A stretch of 64,000 bases of DNA from Paragonimus westermani (GCA_008508345.1 QNGE01001005.1:137463-201462), one strand, 5' to 3'. Shown: positions 1 through 12,699, counted from the first letter of the stretch. The notes: generated by a model not told the origin, from the letters alone. Translations and numbers: made by a program.

Positions 1-68
1 TAGGACATGCGGATAGCAACACAGTAAAAACATTCACCGATTGGGTTTACATGAAACAAAGGCTGCCG

Positions 69-2306
69 TCAGTTCCAGGGCAAACAAACTGCGTGAGTCA
101 ACAGTTTATGCACACACAGGGCCGGACGATGAGTACTGCTCAATATGGCCTCGGAAAAAGCAAGCAGTTTGGAGTTCTGATTACGCAACAGAACTTGAAA
201 CGAGATGGCCGGGTCAAAAACATGACCTTTTCCCATGATGTGCCTTGTGATAGATGATGCAGGATTTCGTCTTAATCGTTCTGTTACCAGTGTCTGTTGC
301 GTCGTGACGTGTATCGACCACTTAGGTATATGCCCAGCCATTCATTGTCGTAGGCACCGATTTGTTCCACCGATATTGACGTCACCGCAACTGCAAGTGA
401 ACTGAGATTACATGTGAGACAGAACATTTCGGTAGGTCACGATTACGAATAAGCTGAGCAACACTCCTAGTTATGAGTAGCAATCACAATTTAGCCGCAG
501 GGAATGTACGAGTTAGAGTAGATTGTAATTTTGACTTACGTCAGTCGTGATATAATCACCTTTGCAAGATAGGTTCAAAAAGACCTGCTTCTTGAGAACC
601 GTACTCACGACAGTCTTGATCATTCTTTTCTGGCTGTGAACATCGACGAATTTCTCAGGGTATCCGTTTGCGAGCAGCACCTCTCTTAATCTCGCCTCTT
701 CTCCTTGCAAACAGTCATCGGTGTATATCTACCGGGCTTCTTAGAACAGGGTTCGTACCAGGTCTCTTTTGTAAGTAATGGGCACAAAAGAAGAAAACTG
801 CAAATACCGACCGCTCCAAGTGGCTTTGCGGCGCACTGAGCGTTGCGATGAGCCATCATGCTGTCTAGTAGGTGAAATGTCTAGAAAAGATAAACTGTTG
901 TTTGTTTCCTCCTCATGAGAAACAGAAAGATTAGGATGAACGGAACTGAAGTGGTTTGGGAGTGAATCAAAATGAATATTAGTAGTAAAAATCAAATAAT
1001 CATTTATATATCGCTTATAGAGGCTGGCACCATCTATAGCATCAGATAGTTTTAATTCAATCATTCCTAAAAATATACCTGCAAGTGTAGAGCCCAATGG
1101 GCTACCCATTGCCACACCATCAACTTGTTTATAAGAGAATCCGCCCAAATCAAAACGGATGTTCTCTGTACATAAAAGTATAAGTTCCTTAAGGTGATCA
1201 ACTGGGAGACAAAAAGAAGAATTTTGATGGAAAACAAAATCGCATAGAAAGTCAACTGTTTCTCGAAGGGGTACGTTCGTAAATCGAGTCAGCGTCGATA
1301 GAATATATCTTATGTGAACTCACTGATACGTCCTGTAAAGTTTGTGTCAGATCGAATGAATCTTTTAAACAATGAGGGGTAAACAACTGGCGGATCCGGT
1401 GGAGGACGCTTAGAAGCTATCTGGCAAGCTTGTGGTACGGTGAGTTGTCCATGCACAAGATTGGCCTTAACTGGACACCACATTTATATGTTTTTGGAGC
1501 ACCTTTTAACTGTGGTGTGCGGGTTCCGGTTAGCTACTTCTGTCTGTATTGCAGTTCCGAGATGTACCCATGTAGTAGTAAGATTTGGAGTATTCTTGAG
1601 ACTTGTTTCTCTACCAGATTGTTGTTATCATCTGAACTTTTCTTGTGTCTAGTTGGATATCTTTCATTTTTGATTCATAATCATCCTTGTTCACGATAAC
1701 TGCCGGCACCTTTGTCTGGGTGGAGGAAAACCACATCTTCCATTTTTCGCAGTTGTTTTAGAGCTTGGTAAAATTCAGATGTCAAACAACAATTCTGGCG
1801 TACAGGTGAAGTCACCAAATGGTGAGAAATATCGACCATCTCCTCGCGGAACCATCCTTCGTTTTCCTGCGAATTTGGAGAGAAGTCTTTAATTTGATCA
1901 TACAGGTTCTCAAATTGCATCCGTGTTTGCAACCGGGAGGAATTGAGAGAAATTTTAAATTTCACTCCGAGGGATAGAACCTTCAATTGTGCCCGCGTAA
2001 ACTGAACCAACGATAAGTTCTGCAGGTGTTTCAAGCCATCCGCAGGGGGAAAGCACTCATTATCTGACCGCGACAAAGTTACCTGAGGACTGCGCAGTGT
2101 CATTGTTCTAGTATTCTGACAAAATTCTCGAACTTTATACGACATATCAACGGCAGACTGTTAAGTATGGATGTAGAACGTCGTTGGGTCTCCAGATATT
2201 TGTTCAGCCTTTCTTGTGAAGCCTCGATACATGAAGTCGTCAGTCTGACAAAGTTGACATTGTTTCCGGGCCATTTTTCTTTCAACAGCAAACGGTAAAA
2301 TAACAA
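69..2306 (-). pseudogene. Broken PLE reverse transcriptase / GIY-YIG endonuclease ORF (copy 1)
   Basis: The intact protein would reverse-transcribe the element RNA and nick the target with its GIY-YIG domain. Pieces on the minus strand: N-terminal domain 2306-2100 and 2145-1681, ending in the RT motif HPDKGAG; RPIL..NSPYHKLAR and KDSFDL around 1480-1340; QVDGVAMGSPLG, then KRYIND, then SLSFLDI in 1148-741; NGYPEKFVD and a CKGD motif in 710-513; a CSCG..NIGGT GIY-like start near 410, then GHIPKW, SSITRHI and HRPALCVHK down to the TGA at 69-71. The pieces match the 30.8-kb copy segment by segment. There are several frameshifts and stops, and the YxDD box reads YIND near 999-1010, so RT activity is not expected. 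This copy extends about 90 codons further N-terminally than the 30.8-kb copy. Confidence 0.88.
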
Positions 2307-2493
2307 AGAGAATCGGTCTGACCTTACGCATTCTTCAAAAACCCTATGGTTGAACGTTCTGTAGTCGTCTTACACCGCAAGATCACCAACCTGTCCAACG
2401 CCCGTGTTGTATGCGTAGGGAGTCTTCGTTTGAGAAATTTAAAACACTGAGTCCTTTTGATCCAGTTCACCAATAACGATGGAAGGCATACAT

Positions 2494-2532
2494 CGCGAGA
2501 TGTTAACATTTCGTTTACTCTCTTCAGTTGTT
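2494..2532 (-). ncRNA. Hammerhead ribozyme sequence of PLE copy 1, helix I decayed
   Basis: On the minus strand the catalytic core reads CTGAAGA (2527-2521), then an 8-nt helix II segment GAGTAAAC (2520-2513), then GAA (2512-2510), then the palindrome ATGTTAACAT (2509-2500) as a minimal helix III, then C as the cleavage-site nucleotide (2499). All invariant core positions are present. Helix I is poor: the strands flanking the core, AACAA and TCGCG, form only two scattered pairs. An outer GCAT/ATGC match (2539-2536 and 2489-2486) could partly rescue it. It lies about 190 bp upstream of the first ORF piece, where PLE 5' repeats are known to carry hammerheads. Probably weak or inactive. Confidence 0.65.
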
Positions 2533-2795
2533 GACATGCTGATTCCAATTGAACCTGGAAAAAAGTTTCAAATGTTGCGCAACAGAAAACCAAAGGCTTC
2601 TATGGGTGACGGAGACGGTAACAGTTAACAGATGGAACTCACCCCTCTGCGTACAAAAGGACTTGTTGGTCAGTACTAGATTGCCCTGGTAACTGATGGG
2701 CATGGCTGTGTGTGTGAGTGTACGTGTGTTTGGATGGTTGTTGTTTTCGGTGCTTAGCTTCACAATGTACATTAGACTTTGCTATACAAACTCAG

Positions 2796-2885
2796 ATTGT
2801 AGTATGTACCTGATAAGATACAGCGAAGTGTACTCGAGGGACATATTGTGAAAAAGCCGTTTCCGAGTTCTTTGTTCAACCGAGA
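2796..2885 (+). repeat. Inverted copy of a PLE 3' end upstream of copy 1
   Basis: The plus strand here resembles the 3' untranslated end of the PLE at 32868-32958. Both have TGTAGTATGTAC, then an AGAT.CAGCGAA block, then GGACATA, then TTCTTTRTTCAA in the same order and with similar spacing. Because copy 1 runs on the minus strand, this piece is a 3' end facing the opposite way at the 5' side of the element. That is the arrangement seen, much better preserved, at 30494-30737. Confidence 0.5.
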
Positions 2886-2989
2886 TATGCACCTTTTGAG
2901 CAACGTAAAGGTCTTAATAATTTCTTTTACTGTACTCGTGTAATACTTGTCATTTAGAAGACGATATATCACCCGGTGATATCCCGTTA

Positions 2990-5217
2990 AAACATGTTAT
3001 GAAGATTGTAGCGGTTCCGTTGGTGAAAGATCACGTGGAGAGAGACAGCAATGCAGCCTACAAACAGTTGCAGTTAACTGAGAGAAAACCTAAGTCACAC
3101 TAACAGAATCTTCACCACCAAAAGTTTGCTGTCGTGTAGTTACGCGACTACAGGAGGATTGCGATTCGGTTAGGCTGGAAAAGCCTAATTCTAACTAATC
3201 AGCTACTGTTTAAGCCAACCATAGAAACCTTAAACTGGGTTCTCACATCCGGTGGACTAGATTTTAAGTCACTACAGTGATGCGTGTAGATTACCCACGA
3301 ACGGATTTATGCATTTTAGTAACCCACTCGACTGGTACTGCCTGGATTTGTCTGACAGAATGGCCACATTGTTTTCTTTCTGAGAAAACCAGTCCTACTT
3401 TAACATTACAGGAGTACTTCGTTTGTTTCTTTAATGCTTGTTTGTCTAAAGTAGGCATAAGATACGAACATTCTCCACTTGTTAAAGGTTTGGAAGAAAG
3501 TTTTTCTTTTTGAGAAGCCGATTCTTGGGAGAAGGCGTTTTAATGCGGTAAGATGGCTTTTTTTCAACGTGATCAGTCCAGTCTTGCTTCATATTGAAGA
3601 GTAGTTGGGTAATTCACCCAGCTTTACAATATCATTTCGATCTTATGCTCATCTGAGGAGCTTCGGTAACTTCATCGAACTAGCCTAAAACGGATTACTA
3701 AAAATTCTTTCCAACCATTGCAAATTCGATTGGTTTTTGACACGTTTGGATGAACACTCCACTAAATTTATGGTTTTTGGAACCTAGAATAACAAAAGTC
3801 CCACTTGATCGCTATGTGGGTAAGACGCTGGTCTTAAAAATACGGTGCTTCACGGTTAGTTGTCTGGCCCGGACAAGAATATGCACTACCAGTGGCGACC
3901 TCTAACAAATGCGACACTCGTATACAGAACTTTTCTGATAGAGTCGAAATGAGTAGTGATTCCCTTAAGTCGTGCCAGTGCATGTCTGAATATTAGCGGA
4001 ACATCATGTGACTATGCAGTGCTTTTTATCGTTGCAACCGTCTTCAGGAAACACGAAAACACGTCCCAAAGGGTGGATGATATAAGGGAGAACACTCTGT
4101 CTGCTCATATTCCCAAAACTGCCACTGTCGACGTTAACTGAGTGACCGACCGAACTGTTAGTAACATGGCTGGTGAACTGTTTCACATTCATTACCACCT
4201 GCTTTGTTCCGCCCGACCAAACTGATCGATTGACATGTGTTAACACTTGCTGAATCATGCAAATGATTGGTTGCTTTGTCATACGCTGTTGTGTAACTAC
4301 CAATCGTTTACCGCGGCCGGAAAGCCACTGTTTGCGCGTTGGTTCATTCACATGCTTGTTCACTTTCGCGCTTGCGAATGTCAATGCAGTACTCGTTCTC
4401 CTAGCGTCGTTTTACCGCACCAGTAAACACAACAGTTAGGTCTTCTAATAAATGGTGATGGCAAGGGGCAATCCGGTGGGTGAGGACAGTGTATTACTCT
4501 ACTAGGAGCATGGTTCTATCACCTTAGTGAACTAAATTTACGCCAATTCAATTAGTTTCATGGTTTGAGAAGTTACGTGGGGTTTATCGGAAGCACGCAC
4601 CGTCCGGCTCACGAAACTTCAACAGGACCTAGTTTAGAAATCCGTTTGGAGAATCAGGTGAAGCCAGTGGGAGTACATCAAAGCCAAGACACCCGATCTA
4701 AATTCCCACTCCCTACCTCAGGTGCGCGTGTTAGGCTGACCAGGCGATTGTGAACGTGGAAGTAGAGTTCACACAAGTATCACAAGTATCTTGAGTCGAA
4801 CCTGAAGACCAAAATCAGTTCAGCAAAATTGCCAGGGTCTCTGGATACCGATTCTCTTGTCCGCGGTAGGTAAAGGAGAACCTTGCATATCCTGTGTAGA
4901 GATCTCTCTACAAAGCTTGATGGGCACTATGAATCCAGTGGAGGTTCAACGGGACGTCAGCTGAATGAAGTTCACAACATACTGGCCTAACGCAACATAA
5001 ATATCCGGTTGTTTAGACTCATTACTGTTCGTGAGCTCTGGAGGGTAACACGTGAACAACGACCTAACTTGTAAAGGGCGGGTAGCAACACGTTTGTTTA
5101 ACTTCAGGATTATCTGAAGAGGTTTTCATCGATAATGAAGAAAAAGTTTGCCTAAATAGACGGCGGGTCCAACACGCTTATTGAGTGATATGGCCGGTGC
5201 TGACGGCATACAATCTT
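2990..5217. other. No gene recognised
   Basis: Only short open frames lie here, such as 3277-3513 plus and 4004-4384 minus. They show no recognisable motif, no helical repeats and no convincing splice-site pattern. A short direct repeat of CACAAGTATC lies near 4773-4791. I see no RNA gene. Confidence 0.5.
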
Positions 5218-5472
5218 TCAGATAGTTGGGCAAGCTTGTCTACCCAATATATTCGAGAAAATTCGATGGATAGAGTAAGTACTGTCCATGCAGTACAAGC
5301 CAGAGATCAGCAGACATGCCCGTGAATCATTCGGGATAACCACTGACAAAATGCTTACTCGGATTCGTATCCTTAAGTCCGTCTGCCCTACACATCTGGC
5401 GATACCAACTGCATAAACAAAATAAGGGTTCCGGTAAGTTGCCCTTTCACTGTTTGACCAAATCCACTTCAA
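5218..5472 (-). pseudogene. Relic of a PLE GIY-YIG endonuclease domain
   Basis: The minus-strand frame has the pattern of a PLE endonuclease. CVGQTDLRIRIR resembles the YIGRT-R-L-R element of the 32.5-kb copy. It is followed by a segment with A, LL, G, D at the spacing of the family's S-I-A-R-x-L-L-x-T-G-H-x-x-D motif, and then DSTYSIHRIFSNILGR, which lines up with DPTAVFSVIYSTSHRR. The stop at 5218 cuts the domain before the expected terminal K-P-x-L-C-x-Q-K motif. No RT remains were found upstream on the same strand. It could be a decayed 5'-truncated PLE. Similarity is low, so chance cannot be fully excluded. Confidence 0.45.
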
Positions 5473-8400
5473 TGAGTAGAGCTAGTAACCTCAGGCAATG
5501 TGAGTTTTGTGAACCAAAAAATATTTTTGGCTTGCAAAAAGAAGTACTTTTAAACGATAGTTATAATTTACGGAAGTCATGCGAGACTCCCATAAATATT
5601 TACTACAACCAACAACGTTGAATCTTTTCACTTTTAACGGTTTAAAAAAGCTACTGGGTCTTCCATCGTTTTAGAGAAACAGCTTATTTTGACGCCATTA
5701 ACAATGTGAATATACGCTCCATTAAAATTCCCTGCCCTAATCTTCACCTTGCTTATGTGTGCATGTTTGCCTCTAAGTGGGTTATTTTACATTTCATGTT
5801 ATTTTCAAACTTTACACAGTTCGGAATTCAAATCACTCATTGTAAAAGGTCTCTCTTTGATCAGAAAAAACAAACGACATTTGGCAAACAAGGAACCGTG
5901 TCTGGGTGGCTACCTATTTCTCACTTCGGAAAGAAAGTTAAATGTCCGTTGAATCGTTCTAAAAGAACCGAAGCGCTAAGATGGAATTCAGGTACCCGAA
6001 CTGGGCAGTGTACCTTTTGTGATAAATGACTTAGTGCCAGTGCAAAAGATCAGGTGAATACAATGCAGCCAGTTTTCGAAGACGTTCACCTTCAGCTAAC
6101 CAAACTTGATCTTTAGTTTAACAATCTCAAACTCGCTGGAACTTCATATGCAATCGAGATACTGGTAAACACCAGGGGAATAAATCAACGTTCCTCCATT
6201 ACTTTTGTAGTAACCTGGTAATTTGTCACGAACTTCAAAGAACGTGCACATCATAATGTTCTAAGCTGGTACATTTAGAATACTTCATACAGTTACGTCG
6301 GAAATAGCTAAGCGGATGCTACGGACCTACGCCATTGATGTGCTGTAATTGGCGAACGCAACTCAAGTTTATTGTGTTCCATAGAAGTGGGTTAGCTGGA
6401 AAGGTTTACCCTGTGTTCGAAAATTCCGATTATGTGTGGTGTTCAGCTTGTAACACCTAAAACCCTCCACATACTTCGAGTAATAGAAACGACCTAAAAG
6501 AGCGTATAACTAAACCGCCTCCAACAGCGGCTAAACGCTTACACACCACGGAAGGAAGTAAACACAAATTCACGCCTAACCACTTAGAACCAGATGTGTG
6601 CACACATCCAAAATGGGTTGGCGTTACCACTTTTCGGATTATCCTGTCACAGTAGCCGAACGACATTTGTGCATAGTTGCCACCGCAAACGGTTTACGCC
6701 ACATCGCCTCCGGTTTTAATCAGACACCACTTATACATTATAGACTCAAGAGAATGGAAACAGGAGACCTGTGAGAAGAGGCCTTTCTGGTCCTATCAGC
6801 CAGTGACAATTAGTCACATGGCGGAGCGGTAGGAAATTGAAACCCTTTTGTTTTGGGAACAGAACAATGGACGCTTGTGCTAAAATCTAGGCCAGCCAGG
6901 AAGATGTAGAAAACAGAAGACCAGAAGAGTCTCGGTACAAATTCAATGTGAGTCTGAGAAACCAACCAAAACCATTTGTGTGCAATGCGTCAACAAGGCT
7001 AGAGAGAAGAAAAGGTAGCAGACCACTGTGACACGAGTTTAAGAAAACGAGAGTGAACGGTTTCCCAGACGACGGGATTCGTTGTGACAAACATACTAGC
7101 CGTCTCTTGGTTGACAGTAAGTTGAACCGTTGTTGACAAGTCAATTCGAGACGACCAGTGCACTCGCGGTTCATTCCTCACAGTCTGGCTTGGCTGGAGT
7201 TCAAATTCTGGTTATGGGATATGTTGTAGTGACGAGCTTAAACGGAAGCAAAACTCAGGTTTCGTACTTTTTTCGAAAAGAACCAACTGATAAGCCCATA
7301 TGGATACGAGTGCTATGATCATTTGTGGACGATGTTCAGTCTATACTACCAAGACCCTCTTAATATTTACCGGTACTCGAAATATTCTACAACAAATCTC
7401 GTGACTTTTGTAATTCAACTTACAAGAAAGTCTAGGTCTTGAATTATCCGCTGAAGTTAACAGGAGAGTGTCTTGGAGAAAAGGATGTTTGCTAAGAATT
7501 CGCGGATATGCATAAAGTTCATAATCTTGTAATACTACCTTCCCTACGTGAACGACTGAGTTAGAGGCAGTGGCTAATAGTGCTATAGGCCTCCTTCACT
7601 CTGTCACACAAGAATCACCCACTGAAAGCGGAATAGCCGGTGACTATGGGGGGCATCTCGACACAGTGTGGACGGGAGGTTGTTTTGCCAGTACTATCGG
7701 TAATCGAAGCTGAACCCAGAGATGGAAGCTGCGTTCCACAAATCTTTGACTTGGAGACGTATGGATAAAAGCACTGAGCTGAAAATGGCGCCCAATCGAC
7801 TTGCAGAACATCAGATGAGAAGGTGAGAAAAAGTTGCAACTGATCTGAAACACACAGGAAACAAATTTGTGACGCTCAATGGCGGTTGCGGGGTAACCGC
7901 TAGTGAGGTAACTTTGGTGTAGTTGTTAAATGTGTTGATTTGATTGGGCCTGTCTAAAAAGTAACGAGAGAGTTGAAAAGCAAATGAAGATATGATGTTC
8001 TGTCTATGGTTTACTTGTTTTAAATCTCTGCACGCGATTTTAGCTGGAAAGAATAAGCAACCTACTGTTAGAAAAACATTGAATCATATATTTCCAATTT
8101 GGTTAGAAAAGAGAGCGGTGGTTGATTTCAGTCTATTCTGAGATCAATGTCGATAATCGGTGTTTAAACAGAACCTGCAAACCATAATGCAGGAAACCCA
8201 CCAAAATGAAATCCTTTAAAGACCAAATTGCATTTCGGAACAACGGTCTCGTTTACATCACACAAACTCAGAAAACATTAACCAGGCGAACACCTGAATC
8301 AGACGTTATTCAGAAAAGCGTACAATCCATTGTGTACAAAACACTGCACATTCGAGTGAAAAGGTGTCGAGTTTGGATCGACACTTTCAGTAAGAAGTGG

Positions 8401-11168
8401 TCTAGTAAACATATGTGAATAACATGCATTAGTAAAATTGCCGACTATCACCGTGGTACTTCGAAAGATTACGCTTTCTAGACACCATGAAATAATGCAT
8501 CCTAATTTCGCAATACTCAGCCTACACAATTTTGTTCCTCAAAGATTTTCAATATGTGAAAAACGCGCTGTGTAATTCACAACTAAGGACACCACTGGAA
8601 GCCATATTTTCAAACCGAATAAATGTATCCCAGCCAGCTCGTGGGGTTGGAGGGAGCACTAGTGGACGCTACATAGTGAGGCTTCCTGTCGGTTAGATAT
8701 TCGGAAGACAAGTAGGGGCACAATTCAACACTGCCCATTTGCAACAGATAGAAGCAATACGCCACGTCGGATAGAAGCTAGCGTACTAACAACTTAACCA
8801 CAGGGGACTAAATCAAATTGTTGGTCCTGGACTATAAGTAGGTATACAAGAAGTGTGCATTCAACACTACAGCAATACTTTGTGTGTTTAGAAAGCAGGT
8901 TTTTCAGCAAACGGCTGTAGGTTGGAATAACGCTGCGGCAAACAACAAATGTTCCCCAAACCAGTAGGTGGGCTACAAAAGAGAGAAGCAGCAGGGCCCA
9001 ACGACACGTAATTACTTCCACCCGTGCCATCTTGTCAGGCGGTGGTCTGTTGCTCGATTGACAAACAAATGGCCTGTCCTGTTCGGTAGGGTGGTGTGAC
9101 CAGCTGATTGGGTGTCGCGGCGCCGAATCGGTCCGGTTTAGTTTCCGTTTGAGGCCAGTGGAGATCGACCTCTTTTGGTGTAACACCCGAAGGTATGGCT
9201 GCTATACTTCAAGGATCAATGGTTACGTCAGGCCAGCTGGACCGATCGACGAGAGCAGGCCAGCGCACATGCAAGCCGTACTCCGATGAGCTTCAGATTT
9301 AGGTCTAAGAAACAGGTCAGCGACCAATCGAGACAGTAAGTTCGGCTGGTTGAACGATGTTACAAAATGAGGAGCAAGCCGGTTTGGTTGTCCTTCAACG
9401 ATCGGCTGGAACCATCACTCTAAGCTCATTACTATACTGACTGTAGGCTGACTTTCCCCGATGAATACCAAACAGTATGGAACGTTTCCTAAACTAATCT
9501 GTTCAACTCCTAATTCAGTTTTATTCCGCTGTCATCTACAGGCGATACAAAGGCCGTTGCTCACAGATCAGCAAAGCATTTTCCTACTGTGTCAATTTCT
9601 TTAAGAAATTGTGGCTTGATGTAAAAACATAGTCGAGTCGTTTCAGATAGTTAACCCTTTCAGGGTGTTTTGCCATACTGATGTATGGGTTAAATTTCCC
9701 AAAGCCTATAGTTGTCCGTCTCATATAAGACTTAACTCTTCCCTGTTTTACAATTGATTACAACTTTTTATGTGTTGAGGCCGGTTGCTTGTAGATGCTG
9801 GGTTGATTGAAAGGATCACCCTCATTGGTCCGCTTAATTAGATTAGTATTTTTGCGTAGCATCCTTATTCTCAACAAACGCCTTGAATTTGATGTGGTGA
9901 TTGCATTACCGCCAGTCTGTCATCGTTGTTCTGGAACATTTTGACCCAGTTATTATGGAGGGGCAGCAACAGGCAAAAGGGACACGTTTGTATTCTAACA
10001 TGTCTTCAATCAAAAGCTCTCTCTACTGGGATCAAACATTTCCTGATTGCAGAGTCACTTGTCAAGTTTTCGATACGCATAATGGGAAGACGAGGTTGCT
10101 TGGTCAGCGTTTACTCAGGCAGTGGAGCCAAGTTCGTCACCTGGGACAATCAGCTTTGACTACAGGACGAGAAGTTGTTTCACGCTTTCCCCAACAACGA
10201 ACTGCTACAAAAGGAAAACCTAATGGAATTATGATCTACCTTGTGCAAGCCACTGTGGAAGTGTGTGGGAGCGACTTGCACGATCGATATAGCGCATCCC
10301 GAGGCAAATTAGTTTGAACAAACTCCCGATGATCAAACGTGACGTAATTTCTTTGTCGAAACAGAATGAATAACAAAAAATATAAAATGTGTACCCTTTG
10401 CTTTTAGTGTTCAAAACCAGCTTGCTTTCTCGTCTAGTGACGTAATTCTGAGTTGAACTAAGATCAAATAGGTGAAGATCCTCTCAAAAATGCGCCGTCA
10501 ACGAACTTCACACGAATGAGCATTGTTCACTCAGTCGTCTCAGTATCATCAACAGCCTGGGAATAAAGTTTTTAAACTACAGCCGAGGGAAATGCTGGAG
10601 TCAAAAGACACGAAATTCACTGCCTGTTGATTCAGTCATACTCGAGTATTCATCCTCACCGCACTTATGGCTTGAAGGAAGGAGCCGAGCTACGAACACC
10701 CGGGAACATTGCATAGTGAAAACTGTCAAGAGGGGCCTTACAGAGCACGCTTCTCTCCGGTAAATCCTCATCCAGTTCCTATTTGAATCACGCTTCCATT
10801 CTTAAATTCCTTTCTGTTAGCACTCTGGGGTCACAATGTGATCAGATGGCCCTAAAGTGTCTAACGAGGTTCTGGGACTATAACAACTGACATATTACAA
10901 ACACACCCACATTATTGCTCGCACAAAAACACAGTTGATATGAGAGATCAGCGGTAGTGAGATGTATATCATCGGCTATTCTGTCTACCTTGGTGATTAC
11001 AAGATGCAGCGCATGGAGGCAGTAGCTATCTACCTTAGTTCTAAATACTCCTCTCTGCTACAGGCAGCAATAATACCTACTTTTCTTTGCGCGATTTTGT
11101 TCGTTCACAGATCATACTCCGCAAGCATGATGAGCTTTTATTGGAGTCGTCTACCGCTCATTTTTCAG
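5473..11168. other. Long stretch without recognised genes
   Basis: Several open frames of 70-138 codons occur: 6887-7174 minus, 8794-9186 minus and 9901-10317 plus are the largest. None carries a motif I recognise, and overlapping frames on both strands are about as open. A patch at about 8900-9350 is visibly richer in G and C than its surroundings; its minus-strand frame has one hydrophobic segment (LLLLSFVAHLLVWGTFVV). It could be an unrecognised repeat or exon, but there is no further support. Confidence 0.4.
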
Positions 11169-11434
11169 CTCGCCTTCGAAGGATGGGGCTCATCTCCCTC
11201 ATCTGGGTGAATTTATTCCCACTCAGCACTCCTCTAATTTGTCTACCATGGGTGAAGTTAATGTCCCAAAATCAACTTTCACGCAGCATCCACAACATGC
11301 TCTCAAAGATAGGTTCCACCCAACCCTACAGAAAGCTTGGACACCACGTCTGAAGTTTGAAACTTGGCATTGTCCAGGACGAACGTCTTCGCTCTATCTC
11401 ATAAACACAAACAAAAGTCATTACGTTGCCCAGG
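11169..11434 (+). CDS. Possible internal exon, product unknown
   Basis: An open frame of about 88 codons is bordered by a pyrimidine-rich acceptor (ATTTTTCAG, ending at 11168) and a donor-like CCCAG/GTTAGC at 11434/11435. The translation begins SPSKDGAHLPHLGEF and includes NVPKSTFTQHPQHALKDRF; it ends in LINTNKSHYVAQ. It is mainly polar, with no membrane segment, and matches no family that I recognise. A second plus-strand frame over the same region is also open, with its own possible acceptor at about 11108, so the frame choice is uncertain. No partner exon was found. Confidence 0.25.
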
Positions 11435-12699
11435 TTAGCATTTAGGCTGCCTTGGGCCATGGTGATCAACACGTTACAATCTTTGACTTCCTCTGCTCAT
11501 AAATGCAGTAACCTACTAGGAAGCATTTGGTTCGGAATTTCAGTCGCACCAGCTATATCGGTATGTGAAGTCATCTCAGGAAACTTTAGGTAGGTGGTGG
11601 TTCATTTGCCTTTGACTACGTACGTTACACATGACTGACTCGCACGTTCCTCGCGACTTCGTAACGTACCGTTTTCGTTCTTTTCGACCCAGGGGAATTC
11701 GTCTTCTTCTTGACAGTGACGTGCAACCATTCGGTAAACAGAGACATCATGGTAAGTCTAAAGATGTCGAGGTCCTTCCCAGAACGATCAAGCTGTGCAA
11801 GTCTGAAGTTCGTCACAGCTTTCTTAAATGACAATTGAAAATGGTTGAAATGGCACATTCAAACAGTCTTCTATCCACAACCACACGCGCCATCTTAATA
11901 TGAATTTACCTTCAGCTCTGTCTTTGCATTAATCGAACGGTGACGTCATTACTGAGTTACTTAAGGTTCAGCGAGCTGCCATTTTTAACTTACACATAAC
12001 TTCTCAATGTCTACCTCTACTGGACGTTAAGCATATTCTCACATTTCAGCGTGTGTGATTAGGTTCGTATTATTGTGCTGTGACTGAGTAGTATGAACAG
12101 TATCCTCTTTGCAGCATAGCCAATTCTGGTTGGTTTCAATCTCTTGACTAACCAGGAAAGGCTTGTTAGGTACGACTATCAGACTTCGTGAATATAATTC
12201 ATATGTAATTTTCTGCCCCGGGAAATATCTGACGATTAGACCAGCTGTAGTCCATTTATCCATCTTGCTAACTTATTCATAAGAACCTTGCTATTTTATT
12301 CTAACCTTGTTTCGATATGTTGGGTCATTAGTTTCTCTCTACGGGTTTCTCAATATTTTTACAGAAGATCGTACATGTTTGGTTTGTGAATTGAACGTGA
12401 TAACAAACGGTGAACGAATAGAATGACAGTGGTACGAACCTTTTGGAAGAGCGACCACTATGTCCACTTGTATGGATATTGGGGTTAATTAGTCACGGGT
12501 ACAGTAGTTCGGTTGACTAACCATAGCATTGAAACCTGGACTGATTTAGGCGGAAGTCACTAATACCTTCTCGACTGAACGTCTGCGGGTCAGTATGATA
12601 TATATAAGCTGAATGCCACATATGTGGAAAGTAGTTGCAACGGAACACGAATTAATTGGGGCTAGGCTACTTACTACAATATGTAGAATCTTTCGTAGC
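11435..12699. other. No gene recognised
   Basis: Open frames at 11631-11831 plus and 11625-11858 minus overlap on opposite strands, and neither shows a known motif. A GTAAGT donor-like site follows ATCATG near 11752, but no exon can be supported. The rest holds nothing recognisable. Confidence 0.4.

Larger units (their letters stand above)
69..2885 (-). mobile_element. Degenerate Penelope-like element, minus strand (PLE copy 1)
   Basis: Read on the minus strand this stretch holds, in order: a piece resembling a PLE 3' end in inverted orientation (2796-2885), a hammerhead-ribozyme sequence (about 2494-2532), and a broken RT plus GIY-YIG reading frame (2306 down to 69). This is the usual order of a PLE: 5' repeat with ribozyme, then one ORF. 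The copy is old, because its frame is interrupted many times and the RT active site is altered. Its 3' untranslated end would lie in positions 1-68 or beyond the window, so the 3' border cannot be set. The outer limit near 2885 is inferred from similarity to the 3' end of the copy at 30.5-33.0 kb. Confidence 0.85.

Noticed and set aside
1430..1699. 89-codon plus-strand frame
   Set aside because: It is antisense to the RT fingers/palm of PLE copy 1; the minus strand gives the RPIL and NSPYHK motifs.
4980..5020. Minus-strand GQYVVNF resembling the PLE TGQYLHF motif
   Set aside because: It would lie downstream of the endonuclease relic on that strand, the wrong order, and neighbouring motifs are absent.
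9901..10317. 138-codon plus-strand frame
   Set aside because: No motif or splice pattern; a second frame in the same interval is nearly as open. Mentioned only within the stretch entry.
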